64,000 nt of DNA from Mesohalobacter halotolerans (lineage in GTDB: Bacteria; Bacteroidota; Bacteroidia; Flavobacteriales; Flavobacteriaceae). The notes below the pieces were generated by a model, which saw only the letters and a list, made by a program, of their open reading frames with translations, was not told where the DNA came from and made no database searches. A program made the translations under genes and the position numbers. Shown in pieces: positions 44,739-53,567 of the stretch. The stretch is taken from positions 868,001 to 932,000 of the forward strand of contig NZ_SWMU01000001.1 in NCBI RefSeq assembly GCF_006120725.1. The letters run 5' to 3'. Numbering within the stretch: position 1 is the first letter of the stretch; every line of letters begins with the position of its first letter.

Positions 44739-46568
44739 ATGAATTATTTTAAAAAAATCATACGATTTGCTAAGCCTTACAAGGTATACGCAATTGGCAA
44801 CATCATAGCTAATATTTTTTACGCCTTGTTTAGTGCGTTGTCATTTATCGCCTTAATACCTATGCTAGATGTTTTGTTTAATGAAGAAGCCGAACCTATA
44901 ACAGATAAACCTGTTTATCAAGGTGTTGGAAAGGCTAAAGATTATTTTAAAGATAGCATGTCCTATTATATTCAGGATGTAGCTCAAGATGATATCTCTA
45001 CATCTTTGCTTATCGTGATTACGCTTGTCATAGTTTTGTTTTTTCTAAAAAATATATCAAACTACCTGGCACTATACTTCATGACGTTTTTAAGGAATGG
45101 TGTCCTTAAAGATTTAAGAAATGCACTTTATAAAAAAACCATTGAACTTCCCTTATCACATTATTCTGAGAAACGAAAGGGTGATACTATTGCAAGAATA
45201 ACAAGTGATGTACTAGAAATACAAAATTCGTTTTTATCTATTTTGGTCCTTATAGTCAGGGAACCACTCACAATTCTGTTTACTATTGGTGCAATGATGT
45301 TTCTAAGTTTGAAATTAACCATTTTTGTGTTTGTTTTTATACCTATTTCTGGGTTTATTATATCTTTAATAGGGAAATCATTAAAGCGAAAGTCTGACCT
45401 TGTCCAAAATGAACAGGGTTACTTTTTATCCATTCTTGAAGAAACCCTTGGCGGATTAAAAATTATAAAAGGCTTTAATGCAGAATCTATATTTTTTAAG
45501 AAATTCTCAGATTCTACAAAACGGTTTTTTAATTACTCAAACACCTTGCTTAACAGGCAGAATTTAGCATCACCAGCATCAGAATTTTTAGGTATTACAG
45601 TTATTGCCGTGTTGCTCTGGTATGGTGGTAGAATGGTAAAAATAGAAGGCGTTTTGGATGCTTCAGACTTTATTGCATTCATGGGGCTAGCCTATAATAT
45701 ATTAACACCGGCAAAGGGCATATCAAAGGCGTCTTATAATGTTAAAAAAGGGAATGCAGCTGCAGAACGGGTGTTGGAAATTCTGGAAACCGATAATAAC
45801 ATCAAGGACAAACCTAACGCCATAAAGAAGACAGATTTTGAAGATAGCTTAAAGATTGAAAATTTATATTTTAGGTATGAAGATGAATTTGTCCTGAAAA
45901 ACTTTTCAGCCCATTTACCTAAAGGCAAAACGCTGGCTTTGGTTGGACAGTCGGGTAGTGGCAAATCTACAATTGCTAATTTAATCACAAGGTTTTACGA
46001 CATAGAAAAAGGAGTTATCAAAATAGACGACATCAATATCAAAGATATCAGCCAGAATGATTTAAGAAACTTGATGGGATTAGTTACTCAAGATTCCATT
46101 TTATTTAACGATACTGTTGAAGAAAACCTAAAAATCGGTAAGCAGGATGCCACTCAAAATGAGTTGATACAGGCCTTAAAAGTCGCTAATGCTTACGATT
46201 TTGTAATGCAGCTCCCAAAAGGCTTGCAAACCAACATTGGTGATAGTGGTAATAAACTTAGTGGTGGTCAAAAACAGCGATTGTCTATTGCCAGAGCAGT
46301 GCTCAAAAATCCGCCGATTATGATTTTGGATGAAGCGACATCAGCGCTTGATACGGAAAGTGAAAAATTAGTACAAGAAGCTTTGGAAAACATGATGAAA
46401 AACAGAACTTCTGTAGTTATTGCACACCGTTTATCTACCATCCAAAGTGCAGATCAAATCATAGTTATGCAAGAGGGCGAAATTGTTGAGCAAGGCCAAC
46501 ATGCAGAATTGATGACCAAAAACGGCATGTACAAAAAATTGGTCGATATGCAGTCTTTTGAAGCGTAA
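44739..46568 (+). CDS. ABC exporter, fused membrane and ATPase domains (MsbA-like)
   Basis: 609 aa. Six transmembrane helices (about 20-330), then the nucleotide-binding domain (about 365-600) with Walker A VGQSGSGKST, signature LSGGQKQR and Walker B ILDEATSALD followed by HR LST switch. This is the lipid A/peptide/multidrug exporter architecture; which substrate it moves is unknown. It heads a likely operon with the sigma factor (6-bp gap), anti-sigma-like, and periplasmic genes. Confidence 0.92.
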   Translation: MNYFKKIIRFAKPYKVYAIGNIIANIFYALFSALSFIALIPMLDVLFNEEAEPITDKPVYQGVGKAKDYFKDSMSYYIQDVAQDDISTSLLIVITLVIVLFFLKNISNYLALYFMTFLRNGVLKDLRNALYKKTIELPLSHYSEKRKGDTIARITSDVLEIQNSFLSILVLIVREPLTILFTIGAMMFLSLKLTIFVFVFIPISGFIISLIGKSLKRKSDLVQNEQGYFLSILEETLGGLKIIKGFNAESIFFKKFSDSTKRFFNYSNTLLNRQNLASPASEFLGITVIAVLLWYGGRMVKIEGVLDASDFIAFMGLAYNILTPAKGISKASYNVKKGNAAAERVLEILETDNNIKDKPNAIKKTDFEDSLKIENLYFRYEDEFVLKNFSAHLPKGKTLALVGQSGSGKSTIANLITRFYDIEKGVIKIDDINIKDISQNDLRNLMGLVTQDSILFNDTVEENLKIGKQDATQNELIQALKVANAYDFVMQLPKGLQTNIGDSGNKLSGGQKQRLSIARAVLKNPPIMILDEATSALDTESEKLVQEALENMMKNRTSVVIAHRLSTIQSADQIIVMQEGEIVEQGQHAELMTKNGMYKKLVDMQSFEA

Positions 46569-46574
46569 TATCTT

Positions 46575-47123
46575 ATGGAAATTGAAGAAGAAAAAGATTT
46601 AATTAACCGGTTGTGTTCTGTTGATCATGCACACAAAGCTTTTGCAGAATTAGTTGATATTTACAAAGAACGCTTGTATTGGCACATCCGATATATGCTC
46701 AAAAACCATGAAGACACTGACGATGTTTTGCAAAATGTATTTATTAAAATCTATAAAAACATTCACAAGTTTAAAGGCGACAGTCGATTGTATTCATGGA
46801 TGTATCGTATAGCTAAAAATGAATCGCTGACGTTTCTAAAAAAGCGATCAAAAATATTAAAGATTAGCAACGAAGAGTTACAAACTCACATTGTAAATAA
46901 TTTAGAAAGTGATGTTTATTTTGAGGGTAATCAAATTCAACTTCAACTGCAGAAAGCTATTAGCACATTACCTGAAAAACAGCGTGAAGTTTTTCAATTA
47001 AGGTATTTTGAAGAAATGAAATACAAAGACATGGCAGAGTTGCTAGATACTTCTGAAAGTGCATTAAAATCTAATTATCACCACGCTTCAAAAAAAGTAG
47101 AAGATTACCTTAAATCACATTAA
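46575..47123 (+). CDS. ECF-type RNA polymerase sigma factor
   Basis: 182 aa with sigma-70 region 2 (about 20-90: LKNHEDTDDVLQNVFIKIYKNIHKFKGDSRLYSWMYRIAKNE) and region 4 (about 125-180: LPEKQREVFQLRYFEEMKYKDMAELLDTSESALKSNYHHA). No extra domains. It is 6 bp after the ABC exporter gene and followed by a likely anti-sigma and a periplasmic protein. This suggests an envelope-stress response unit. Confidence 0.93.
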   Translation: MEIEEEKDLINRLCSVDHAHKAFAELVDIYKERLYWHIRYMLKNHEDTDDVLQNVFIKIYKNIHKFKGDSRLYSWMYRIAKNESLTFLKKRSKILKISNEELQTHIVNNLESDVYFEGNQIQLQLQKAISTLPEKQREVFQLRYFEEMKYKDMAELLDTSESALKSNYHHASKKVEDYLKSH

Positions 47124-47155
47124 ACCTTTTTGAAAATCAGTTGTCTAAGTAATAA

Positions 47156-47626
47156 ATGAAATCGAATAAACACATATCAGACAAAAGCGGGTTTAAAGTT
47201 CCAAAGTCTTATTTTGAAGATTTTGAAATTAAGCGTTTTGACATTGAAAAGCACAAACAAAGCAGTGGCTTTTCAGTACCCGAAAATTACTTTGATGATT
47301 TTGAAGTTAAAATTCCTCAACAAAGAAAGCTTGTCAACCTCAATGAAAAGCAAAAGTCTTTTGCAATTGCAGCTTCCTTATTACTTCTATTAGGGTCTTT
47401 GCTTTTAGGTTTGATTTTAAAATCTAAACCTCAACAAGAGTTTAATTTCAGTAAGATAGACCAGTCTGTAATCGAAGATTATCTTGAATATGAAATGTTT
47501 ATGGAAAATGATTTGTACGTTGAAAATGAAGACTTTTTTTTCAAGTTTTCATCAAAAAATTTATCCCAAAACGAGATAATAGACAATATGGATGATAGTT
47601 CTTTAGAACAATTGATAGATTATTAA
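47156..47626 (+). CDS. Probable membrane anti-sigma factor
   Basis: 156 aa. The N-terminal half has two copies of a short motif: GFKVPKSYFEDFEIK (12-26) and GFSVPENYFDDFEVK (38-52). A single transmembrane helix (about 71-92) follows, then an acidic periplasmic tail. The VPxxYFxxFE motif is repeated in anti-sigma-like proteins next to ECF sigma genes in Bacteroidota. Function is inferred from the position directly after the sigma gene (32-bp gap). Confidence 0.7.
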   Translation: MKSNKHISDKSGFKVPKSYFEDFEIKRFDIEKHKQSSGFSVPENYFDDFEVKIPQQRKLVNLNEKQKSFAIAASLLLLLGSLLLGLILKSKPQQEFNFSKIDQSVIEDYLEYEMFMENDLYVENEDFFFKFSSKNLSQNEIIDNMDDSSLEQLIDY

Positions 47627-47660
47627 TTTATTTCTGTATTTATGTTTTAAACCACAAACC

Positions 47661-48077
47661 ATGAAAACACTGATAGTCGTATTAAGTCTCTTTTGTTTTG
47701 TGAATTTATATTGTCAAGAAGACGATGACATCACATCCTATAAAATTGCCTTTATCACAGATAGACTTGATTTAAGTTCAAAACAAGCGCAGGTGTTTTG
47801 GCCAATTTATAACAAGCATAACAGAATATACGAAGACCTCAAAAAAAATACCTGGGAACCTATAAGAGAAGGGTTAAATAAAATTGACAAATTGTCCAAT
47901 CAAGAAGCAGAAAAACTGCTTGATGATTACAGATCTTATAAGAAAAAACGCTACGAATACAGAGAGGCTTATATTAAAGAATTATTGACGGTTATTTCTC
48001 CAAAAAAAATTATGCAACTCAAAAAAGCAGACTATGACTTTAATCGTGAGTTGCTGAAACAATACCAGTCCAAGTAA
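47661..48077 (+). CDS. Periplasmic Spy/CpxP-like helical protein
   Basis: 138 aa with a signal peptide (about 1-19, ending LYC). The rest is helical and charged with LSSKQAQVFWPIYNKHNRIYEDLKK, then LDDYRSYKKKRYEYREAYIKELLTVISPKKIMQL. The pattern resembles the LTxxQ-type periplasmic stress chaperone or sensor class, placed after a sigma/anti-sigma pair. It may sense or buffer envelope damage and feed back on the sigma system. I cannot state a ligand. Confidence 0.6.
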   Translation: MKTLIVVLSLFCFVNLYCQEDDDITSYKIAFITDRLDLSSKQAQVFWPIYNKHNRIYEDLKKNTWEPIREGLNKIDKLSNQEAEKLLDDYRSYKKKRYEYREAYIKELLTVISPKKIMQLKKADYDFNRELLKQYQSK

Positions 48078-48098
48078 ATTCCAAACTCTTTTTTTACG

Positions 48099-48106
48099 TA
48101 TTTTTG
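48099..48106 (+). promoter_or_regulatory. Promoter -7 box of the RsmB-type methyltransferase gene
   Basis: TATTTTTG, matching TAnnTTTG, 17 bp before the ATG at 48124, giving a short leader. Confidence 0.5.
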
Positions 48107-48123
48107 CCGATTAAATCAGACGA

Positions 48124-49332
48124 ATGCGATTACACAGAAATCTAGTTTTTGCCGTTGTAGATTGTTTGCAGCTCATCTTCAATAAAGGCGAATATGCCGA
48201 TAAGCAATTACGGAAAACCCTGAAGCTCGATAAACGTTGGGGTTCACGTGATAGAGGCTTTATCGCGGAAACCGTTTATGATATCGTCCGATGGCAAAGG
48301 CTTTATGCTAAAATAGGTGACGCGCATAAGCCATATAAACAAGAAGATTTATTTAGGATGTTTGCCGTCTGGGCAACACTTAAAGGAATTAAGTTGGCGC
48401 AGTGGCCGCAATTTCACAACACACCAACCCGTCGCATCAAAGGTCGGTTTGACGAATTATCAAAAATCAGGAAATATAAAGCATCCATACCAGATTGGTT
48501 GGATGAATTGGGCCTAACAGAACTAGGTAATCTTTGGGAAGAAGAAATATACGCTCAAAATGAAACCGCTCCTGTCATACTCAGGGCAAACCAATTGCTT
48601 ACCAATAGAAGTGAACTGATCAAAAGTCTGGCTAATGAAAATATTTATGCACATCCGGTGAAAGGCTTACAGGATGCAGTTAGACTCAAGGAAAGAGCCG
48701 ATGTTTTTAAGACCGAGACCTTTAAAAAAGGATGGTTTGAAGTTCAAGACAGCTCTTCACAACAGGTCACCGAACTCTTAAGTCCAGAACCGGGTCAACG
48801 TATTGTTGACACCTGTGCCGGTGCAGGAGGCAAAACCCTTCACATCGCCTCATTGATGCAAAATAAAGGTCAAATTATTTCACTCGACATATACAAGAAA
48901 AAACTAGTCGAACTTAAAAGACGTGCCCGACGTGCCAAAGCATTTAATATTGAAACGCGACACATTGACAACAATAAAGTCATTAAAAAATTACACGGGT
49001 CTGCAGATGCTGTTCTCATTGATGCTCCATGTAGTGGGTTAGGAGTGTTGCGTCGAAACCCAGATGCGAAATGGAAATTAAAACCCGATTTTATAACTAA
49101 GATCCAACAAACGCAGCAAGAGCTTTTACAAGCCTATTCAAAACTATTGAAACCCAAAGGAACACTGGTTTACGCAACATGTTCCATCTTGCCTTCAGAA
49201 AACACCAAGCAGGTTCAAACTTTCTTAACTTCTGAAGCCGGACAGGGTTTTAAACTTATTGAGGATCGATCTATCTTAACGCATCAAACAGGGCAGGATG
49301 GGTTTTACATGGCAAAATTAAAAAAGGTATAA
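48124..49332 (+). CDS. RsmB/NOP2-family RNA cytosine methyltransferase
   Basis: 402 aa. An N-terminal NusB-like region (about 1-130) precedes the Rossmann methyltransferase domain. S-adenosylmethionine motif I is DTCAGAGGKTLH (about 230). The two family cysteines appear in DAPCSGLGVLRR (about 300) and YATCSILPSEN (about 350). It makes 5-methylcytosine in rRNA or tRNA; RsmB-type target is the best guess, but NOP-family members with other targets have similar sequences. Confidence 0.9.
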   Translation: MRLHRNLVFAVVDCLQLIFNKGEYADKQLRKTLKLDKRWGSRDRGFIAETVYDIVRWQRLYAKIGDAHKPYKQEDLFRMFAVWATLKGIKLAQWPQFHNTPTRRIKGRFDELSKIRKYKASIPDWLDELGLTELGNLWEEEIYAQNETAPVILRANQLLTNRSELIKSLANENIYAHPVKGLQDAVRLKERADVFKTETFKKGWFEVQDSSSQQVTELLSPEPGQRIVDTCAGAGGKTLHIASLMQNKGQIISLDIYKKKLVELKRRARRAKAFNIETRHIDNNKVIKKLHGSADAVLIDAPCSGLGVLRRNPDAKWKLKPDFITKIQQTQQELLQAYSKLLKPKGTLVYATCSILPSENTKQVQTFLTSEAGQGFKLIEDRSILTHQTGQDGFYMAKLKKV

Positions 49333-49426
49333 TATTTGCCTCATGAGTTAATGTAAAAATAGCACAGACCATTATCTAAACGGTCAATTTTCACCATATT
49401 TGCAAAACATAATATCATCTAGGACT

Positions 49427-50548
49427 ATGAAAGGAATTTTTACAACATTTTTTATATTAAGTTATATTTTGGCCTACGCTCAAGCACCTCAAGGCTATTA
49501 TGACAACGCTCAAGGTCTGACGGGATTTCAGCTTAAAACAGCTTTAAAAACGATCATTGACGATATTGATGATGGCAACGGTCAGCCTGTTCATAATCCT
49601 CAGCCTTATTCTGATTTAGATTTGGCTTACCCTATCCCTAATTCTGGTTTCATTGATACCTACGGCGATTATGATAACGATGGGTTTTTGTTAGATATTT
49701 ATTCAGAAAACCCGAACGGCTCAGACCCATACAATCACGAGATGGTTACAGACGAGTGTGGCAATTACAACGCCGAAGGGGTTTGTTACAATAAAGAACA
49801 CCTCCTGCCACAATCATTTTTCAATCAGCAATCGCCAATGCGTGGAGATATTCATTATGTTTTTCCAACAGATGGCCAGGTAAACGGTTACAGATCTAAC
49901 TTTCCTTTTGGTGAGGTGAATAATCCCAATCTTACAACCTTAAACGGCAGCAAACGAGGCCCCAATGTTTTTCCGGGCTATAGCGGTACTGTTTTTGAAC
50001 CCTTAGACGAGTTTAAAGGTGATATTGCAAGAGGCTTATTTTATTTCGCTACGCGCTACGAAGATCAGGTGAACTCAAGTGGCTGGGATGATCCCAGCGG
50101 CAATGTACTTAATTCAGACAGCAGTCAGTTTTATGATGATTGGTACATTGATTTATTGTTAAATTGGCATTTAAGCGATCCTGTATCTCAGGAAGAATTA
50201 GATAGAAATGAAAATGGATTTACCTTTCAAAACAACCGAAACCCCTTTATTGATAATCCAATTTGGGTTCAAGCCATATGGGATGAAAATTTCAGTAACG
50301 AAGAGTTTCAAAATTATGACATTCAACTTTATCCCAATCCTGTAAGAGGTCAATTTTTAAACATCAAAATAAAAGGAGTTTCCGATTTAAAAGTAGAGGT
50401 TTATAATATTTTTGGGAAAAAGATATTATCTAAAAAACTTAATGATTCTAATACTCAGATTTCAGTAGAGCAATGGTCTTCGGGAATTTACCTGCTGAAA
50501 TTGTCAAATAAAAATGTCAAAGAAACTTTTAAGGTTATTGTGCCTTAA
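49427..50548 (+). CDS. Secreted endonuclease I with type IX secretion sorting domain
   Basis: 373 aa from the ATG at 49427, which gives the signal peptide MKGIFTTFFILSYILAYAQ; an earlier in-frame ATG (49400) adds residues that weaken it. The endonuclease I domain (about 25-260) shows YNKEHLLPQSFF, GDIHYVFPTDGQVNGYRSNFPFG and KRGPNVF. The C-terminal about 75 residues (YPNPVRGQFLNI, EVYNIFGKKI, SGIYLLKLSNKN) are a Por-type sorting domain for surface or extracellular release by the type IX system. It probably degrades extracellular DNA for nutrients. Confidence 0.92.
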   Translation: MKGIFTTFFILSYILAYAQAPQGYYDNAQGLTGFQLKTALKTIIDDIDDGNGQPVHNPQPYSDLDLAYPIPNSGFIDTYGDYDNDGFLLDIYSENPNGSDPYNHEMVTDECGNYNAEGVCYNKEHLLPQSFFNQQSPMRGDIHYVFPTDGQVNGYRSNFPFGEVNNPNLTTLNGSKRGPNVFPGYSGTVFEPLDEFKGDIARGLFYFATRYEDQVNSSGWDDPSGNVLNSDSSQFYDDWYIDLLLNWHLSDPVSQEELDRNENGFTFQNNRNPFIDNPIWVQAIWDENFSNEEFQNYDIQLYPNPVRGQFLNIKIKGVSDLKVEVYNIFGKKILSKKLNDSNTQISVEQWSSGIYLLKLSNKNVKETFKVIVP

Positions 50549-50551
50549 AAA

Positions 50552-50579
50552 ACTCCAAGGAGCTTAAACCCCTTGGAGT
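50552..50579 (-). terminator. Terminator of the copper-type TonB receptor gene
   Basis: ACTCCAAGG, 10-nt loop, CCTTGGAGT. Only on the minus strand is the second arm followed by six T, so it ends the receptor transcript, whose stop is at 50589. It may also stop the convergent endonuclease transcript less efficiently. Confidence 0.7.
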
Positions 50580-50588
50580 AGTGTGATA

Positions 50589-52883
50589 TTAAAAATCATA
50601 TTTCACAAAAACACTGGCATTAATACCAGGATCACTCAATCTATCCATCATAGATAGACCGTTTGCGCCTTGATTTCTGAAGGCAAAATTCAAGTGATCA
50701 AAATAAAATTTGTCAAAAACATTCAGCATGGCCACTCCAATATTAAGTTTTTTGGTCAAATTGTAATTAGCCTTAAAATCTACTAAAGCATAACCCGGTG
50801 TTGATTGAAGTTCGTCAAACGACGATGCCAATTGGCGCTGTTTAGCAACGATTTTATAAAAAATACTAGCATAAAACTTATCATTCTGATAACTCAGTTC
50901 AAAATTACTTCGCAGTGGTGAAGTTAGCGGTAAACTCTCTTTTAAATCTTCGTTTCTTGTATAAACATAGGCAACATTAGAATTGAAGTGAAAATTATTG
51001 TAAAAATCAAACCCAAAACCAACTTCAAATCCTGTTTTATAAGCTTCATCAAGATTTCGAAACACTTTGGGATTGGTCGGCTCTACATTGGGCATAAACT
51101 TTCGGTCTTTGGTCTCATCGATAATGGCAACAATATAATTTTCAAATAGCGAATAATATGCTGATGCATTATAACTTATATTAGAGATAAAACCTTCTGT
51201 TTGTAAATTACCACGATAAGCCACTTCAATTTGGTTGTTCACTTCGGCATCTAAGTTTGGATTACCGACATATTCAAAGGGATCTTGACCCACTTGAAAG
51301 TGATTGATGGCGCGCTCAATCATATTGGCAGAGCGCACACCACGGCCAAAGGCGATTTCTAAGACATCTTGGTTTTCTAAGCGCTTTTTTAAGGATATTG
51401 TTCCGCTGATGTTGTGCTCATCCCGTTGATCTAAATTAGGGTAGTAGCCTAAAAAATCACTTTCAGGATCTTGTATGTCTGAAATTACCACGTCATACCG
51501 CAAGCCGGCATTGAAAGAGGTACTTTCATTCACTTGGTATGTTGTTTCTGCGAACAATCCAAAGTCATTGATATAACTGTCTTGCCAAATTTTATCTACA
51601 AATGCCATCGGTGGATCGAGTGGCATACCCATCATATTTCGTTTGACTAAGCGGTTTCTGACACCCTCTCTACTGATCAAAAGCGCATCAGCACCTGTGT
51701 AAGTTGTCCATTTGTCTGAAAATTTCCATTTCATTTCAAATCTGCCGCCAGCCGTGGTGGCCTCAACTGGCGAAACGGCCTCAACAGTTTGAAAATTAGC
51801 TCGTCGACTATTGCTCATTAAATGGTCAACAAAAGAGTAATATGCCTTTGCTTTGATATGTTCTAAAGCTTCGCTGATATTTTTCTTATGGTAATCTAAA
51901 GATAAAATACTGGAGTCATCAAAATCGGAATCCATAGGGAGTGATGCGTGTAAGACATCTCTACCAAATGATTGTCTCCAGTCAATTTTTAAGCGTTCTT
52001 GAGTAGAAAAATTATAACCCAAACGAATGCCATAATCAATGCTTCTAAAGGATGATGGAATTTCGGTTCCCTCACCATCTTCATAATTGCCGAAGTCACG
52101 ATAACCATAACTGCCTTTTAGATCAAACTTTTCATTTGAGTATTGTAATTGAGCTAAGTTTACGGAGTTGTTACCATTTGTTTCGAAACCAGATGAGACA
52201 CTACCGGAAAGACCATAATTTTCATATTCCGGTTTTTTAGATACCATATTAATGATGCCTCCAAAAGTTGCGCCATATCTCACAGAATAAGGTCCGCGGA
52301 TAACTTCAATTTTTTGAATGTCTTCGGGAATAACATGGGTTGTAATAGGGTCCATACGGTTTGGACAAGCATGCAAAACTTTTGTACCGCCATCGTATTG
52401 AATATTAAGCTGCTCGTATTGTGAAGCCCTAAAACTGGGGTCCATGGCATAATTCCCTCTTTTGATGATACCAAAACCTTCTACATTTTCAAAGAGATCG
52501 GCTACATTTTTGGGTTGTACGACATTTTTACTTAAATCTGGTGTAGTCACGCTCATGGCGGGATCTTCAAATAATAGTCCACTCACCATGACTTCACCGA
52601 GCTCATGCCGTATGGGTTGAAGTCTGATGATTTTATCTGAATTTGCAAGGACTGTAAATTCTATTTTTTCATAACCCATCCTTAAGATGAGGTAAGTCTC
52701 ATTGAGGACTAAATTTAGTTTTCCATTCTTTGAAAGGATGGTGTTTTGTGTTTCTGTATTTTGGGCATAGACCGATTCCAACGGTTCGCCGGTAGAATGA
52801 TTAATGACTTTATAGGTAATGGTTTGGGCATAATTTACCCCAAACCAAAGGCTTATACATAAAGCCAATAGTATTGATTTCAT
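50589..52883 (-). CDS. TonB-dependent receptor, OprC/NosA-like, probable copper uptake
   Basis: 764 aa with a signal peptide (1-19, ending YAQ). A carboxypeptidase-regulatory-like domain (about 22-100) is followed by the plug (about 105-215) and barrel, ending in FVKYDF. In the plug, HACPNRMDPIT (171-181) has C173 and M177, the CxxxM spacing that binds copper in OprC, followed by the family-like EDIQKIEVIRGPYSVRYG. The next gene upstream encodes a small Cys-rich membrane protein. Copper as cargo is inferred from this motif, not from regulation. Without that motif it would be just a TonB receptor of unknown cargo. Confidence 0.8.
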   Translation of the reverse strand: MKSILLALCISLWFGVNYAQTITYKVINHSTGEPLESVYAQNTETQNTILSKNGKLNLVLNETYLILRMGYEKIEFTVLANSDKIIRLQPIRHELGEVMVSGLLFEDPAMSVTTPDLSKNVVQPKNVADLFENVEGFGIIKRGNYAMDPSFRASQYEQLNIQYDGGTKVLHACPNRMDPITTHVIPEDIQKIEVIRGPYSVRYGATFGGIINMVSKKPEYENYGLSGSVSSGFETNGNNSVNLAQLQYSNEKFDLKGSYGYRDFGNYEDGEGTEIPSSFRSIDYGIRLGYNFSTQERLKIDWRQSFGRDVLHASLPMDSDFDDSSILSLDYHKKNISEALEHIKAKAYYSFVDHLMSNSRRANFQTVEAVSPVEATTAGGRFEMKWKFSDKWTTYTGADALLISREGVRNRLVKRNMMGMPLDPPMAFVDKIWQDSYINDFGLFAETTYQVNESTSFNAGLRYDVVISDIQDPESDFLGYYPNLDQRDEHNISGTISLKKRLENQDVLEIAFGRGVRSANMIERAINHFQVGQDPFEYVGNPNLDAEVNNQIEVAYRGNLQTEGFISNISYNASAYYSLFENYIVAIIDETKDRKFMPNVEPTNPKVFRNLDEAYKTGFEVGFGFDFYNNFHFNSNVAYVYTRNEDLKESLPLTSPLRSNFELSYQNDKFYASIFYKIVAKQRQLASSFDELQSTPGYALVDFKANYNLTKKLNIGVAMLNVFDKFYFDHLNFAFRNQGANGLSMMDRLSDPGINASVFVKYDF

Positions 52884-52930
52884 GATGTTTTCTTATCAAA
52901 TTAAACGTGAATTTTATTTTAACGATGAAG

Positions 52931-53323
52931 TCAAATTAAAAACTCAGGTGGTTTGATAAGTTCTTTTTGATAATCAAAAACATAGAGTTGTGGAGTGAAA
53001 CCAAAAGCGGATTGATTTTCCCTTAAATCCTTTGAAAGATTGAAGTGGTTGTCTGATTTACAAAGGTAAAAGACGATTTCTACAGAAGTCATTATCATTA
53101 CATCTTTTTGTTGATCCTGTTCAGATGAATTTCGTTCGAGTAATTTTGACAACTCACATTTTCCGTCACAGTTTAATTCGGGTCTGTCTTTATTGACGCA
53201 ATAGTTTCCGATAAATGTTTCGGTGAAGGTGATGTAATAAGTCATCACCAATGCTGATTTAAGCGTAAATAGGCTAATCACCAAGCTCAGGCAAATGCTG
53301 ATATATTGTCTTCTGAGTAACAC
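52931..53323 (-). CDS. Small membrane-anchored Cys-rich protein, GTG start
   Basis: 130 aa from GTG at 53323. A hydrophobic N-terminus (about 8-28) acts as anchor or signal. The most notable section is YCVNKDRPELNCDGKCELSKLLE (about 41-63), with three cysteines in a CX11CX3C spacing that could hold a metal ion; a fourth Cys is near 88 (LCKSD). It lies 47 bp upstream of the probable copper receptor gene on the same strand. The family is unknown to me. The promoter box ends 5 bp before the GTG, so the message would be leaderless, which favours this start. Confidence 0.65.
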   Translation of the reverse strand: MLLRRQYISICLSLVISLFTLKSALVMTYYITFTETFIGNYCVNKDRPELNCDGKCELSKLLERNSSEQDQQKDVMIMTSVEIVFYLCKSDNHFNLSKDLRENQSAFGFTPQLYVFDYQKELIKPPEFLI

Positions 53324-53327
53324 GCCA

Positions 53328-53335
53328 CAAAGATA
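53328..53335 (-). promoter_or_regulatory. Promoter -7 box of the Cys-rich protein/receptor operon
   Basis: Minus-strand TATCTTTG matches TAnnTTTG, ending 5 bp before the GTG at 53323. A leaderless message is predicted. Confidence 0.55.
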
Positions 53336-53488
53336 GTTTGAATTATAGAAACGAATGATGACCTTAATCAGTAATCCAAGATAAACTTACCAAGAACCTC
53401 AATTTCAAAAAAATCAAAGTCTTACCCAACAGCCGATACCGGCATTAAAAATTTTAACTTTTGTTATTTAAATTTAGTATAAATAAAA

Positions 53489-53519
53489 TTTGCGCAGTCT
53501 GCTCAGAACTTTATATTTG
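53489..53519 (+). promoter_or_regulatory. Promoter of the DUF4856/imelysin locus
   Basis: TTTG at 53489-53492, a 19-bp spacer, TATATTTG at 53512-53519. Near-ideal -33/-7 pair, 49 bp before the DUF4856 ATG. Confidence 0.75.
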
Positions 53520-53567
53520 CAGTGTATTTATAACAAATCTAAATAAAAAGATTAATAACAATTTATA

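Noticed and set aside
44690-44740. A possible leaderless start for the ABC exporter.
   Set aside because: The ATG is 41 bp from the -7 box, so it has a normal leader.
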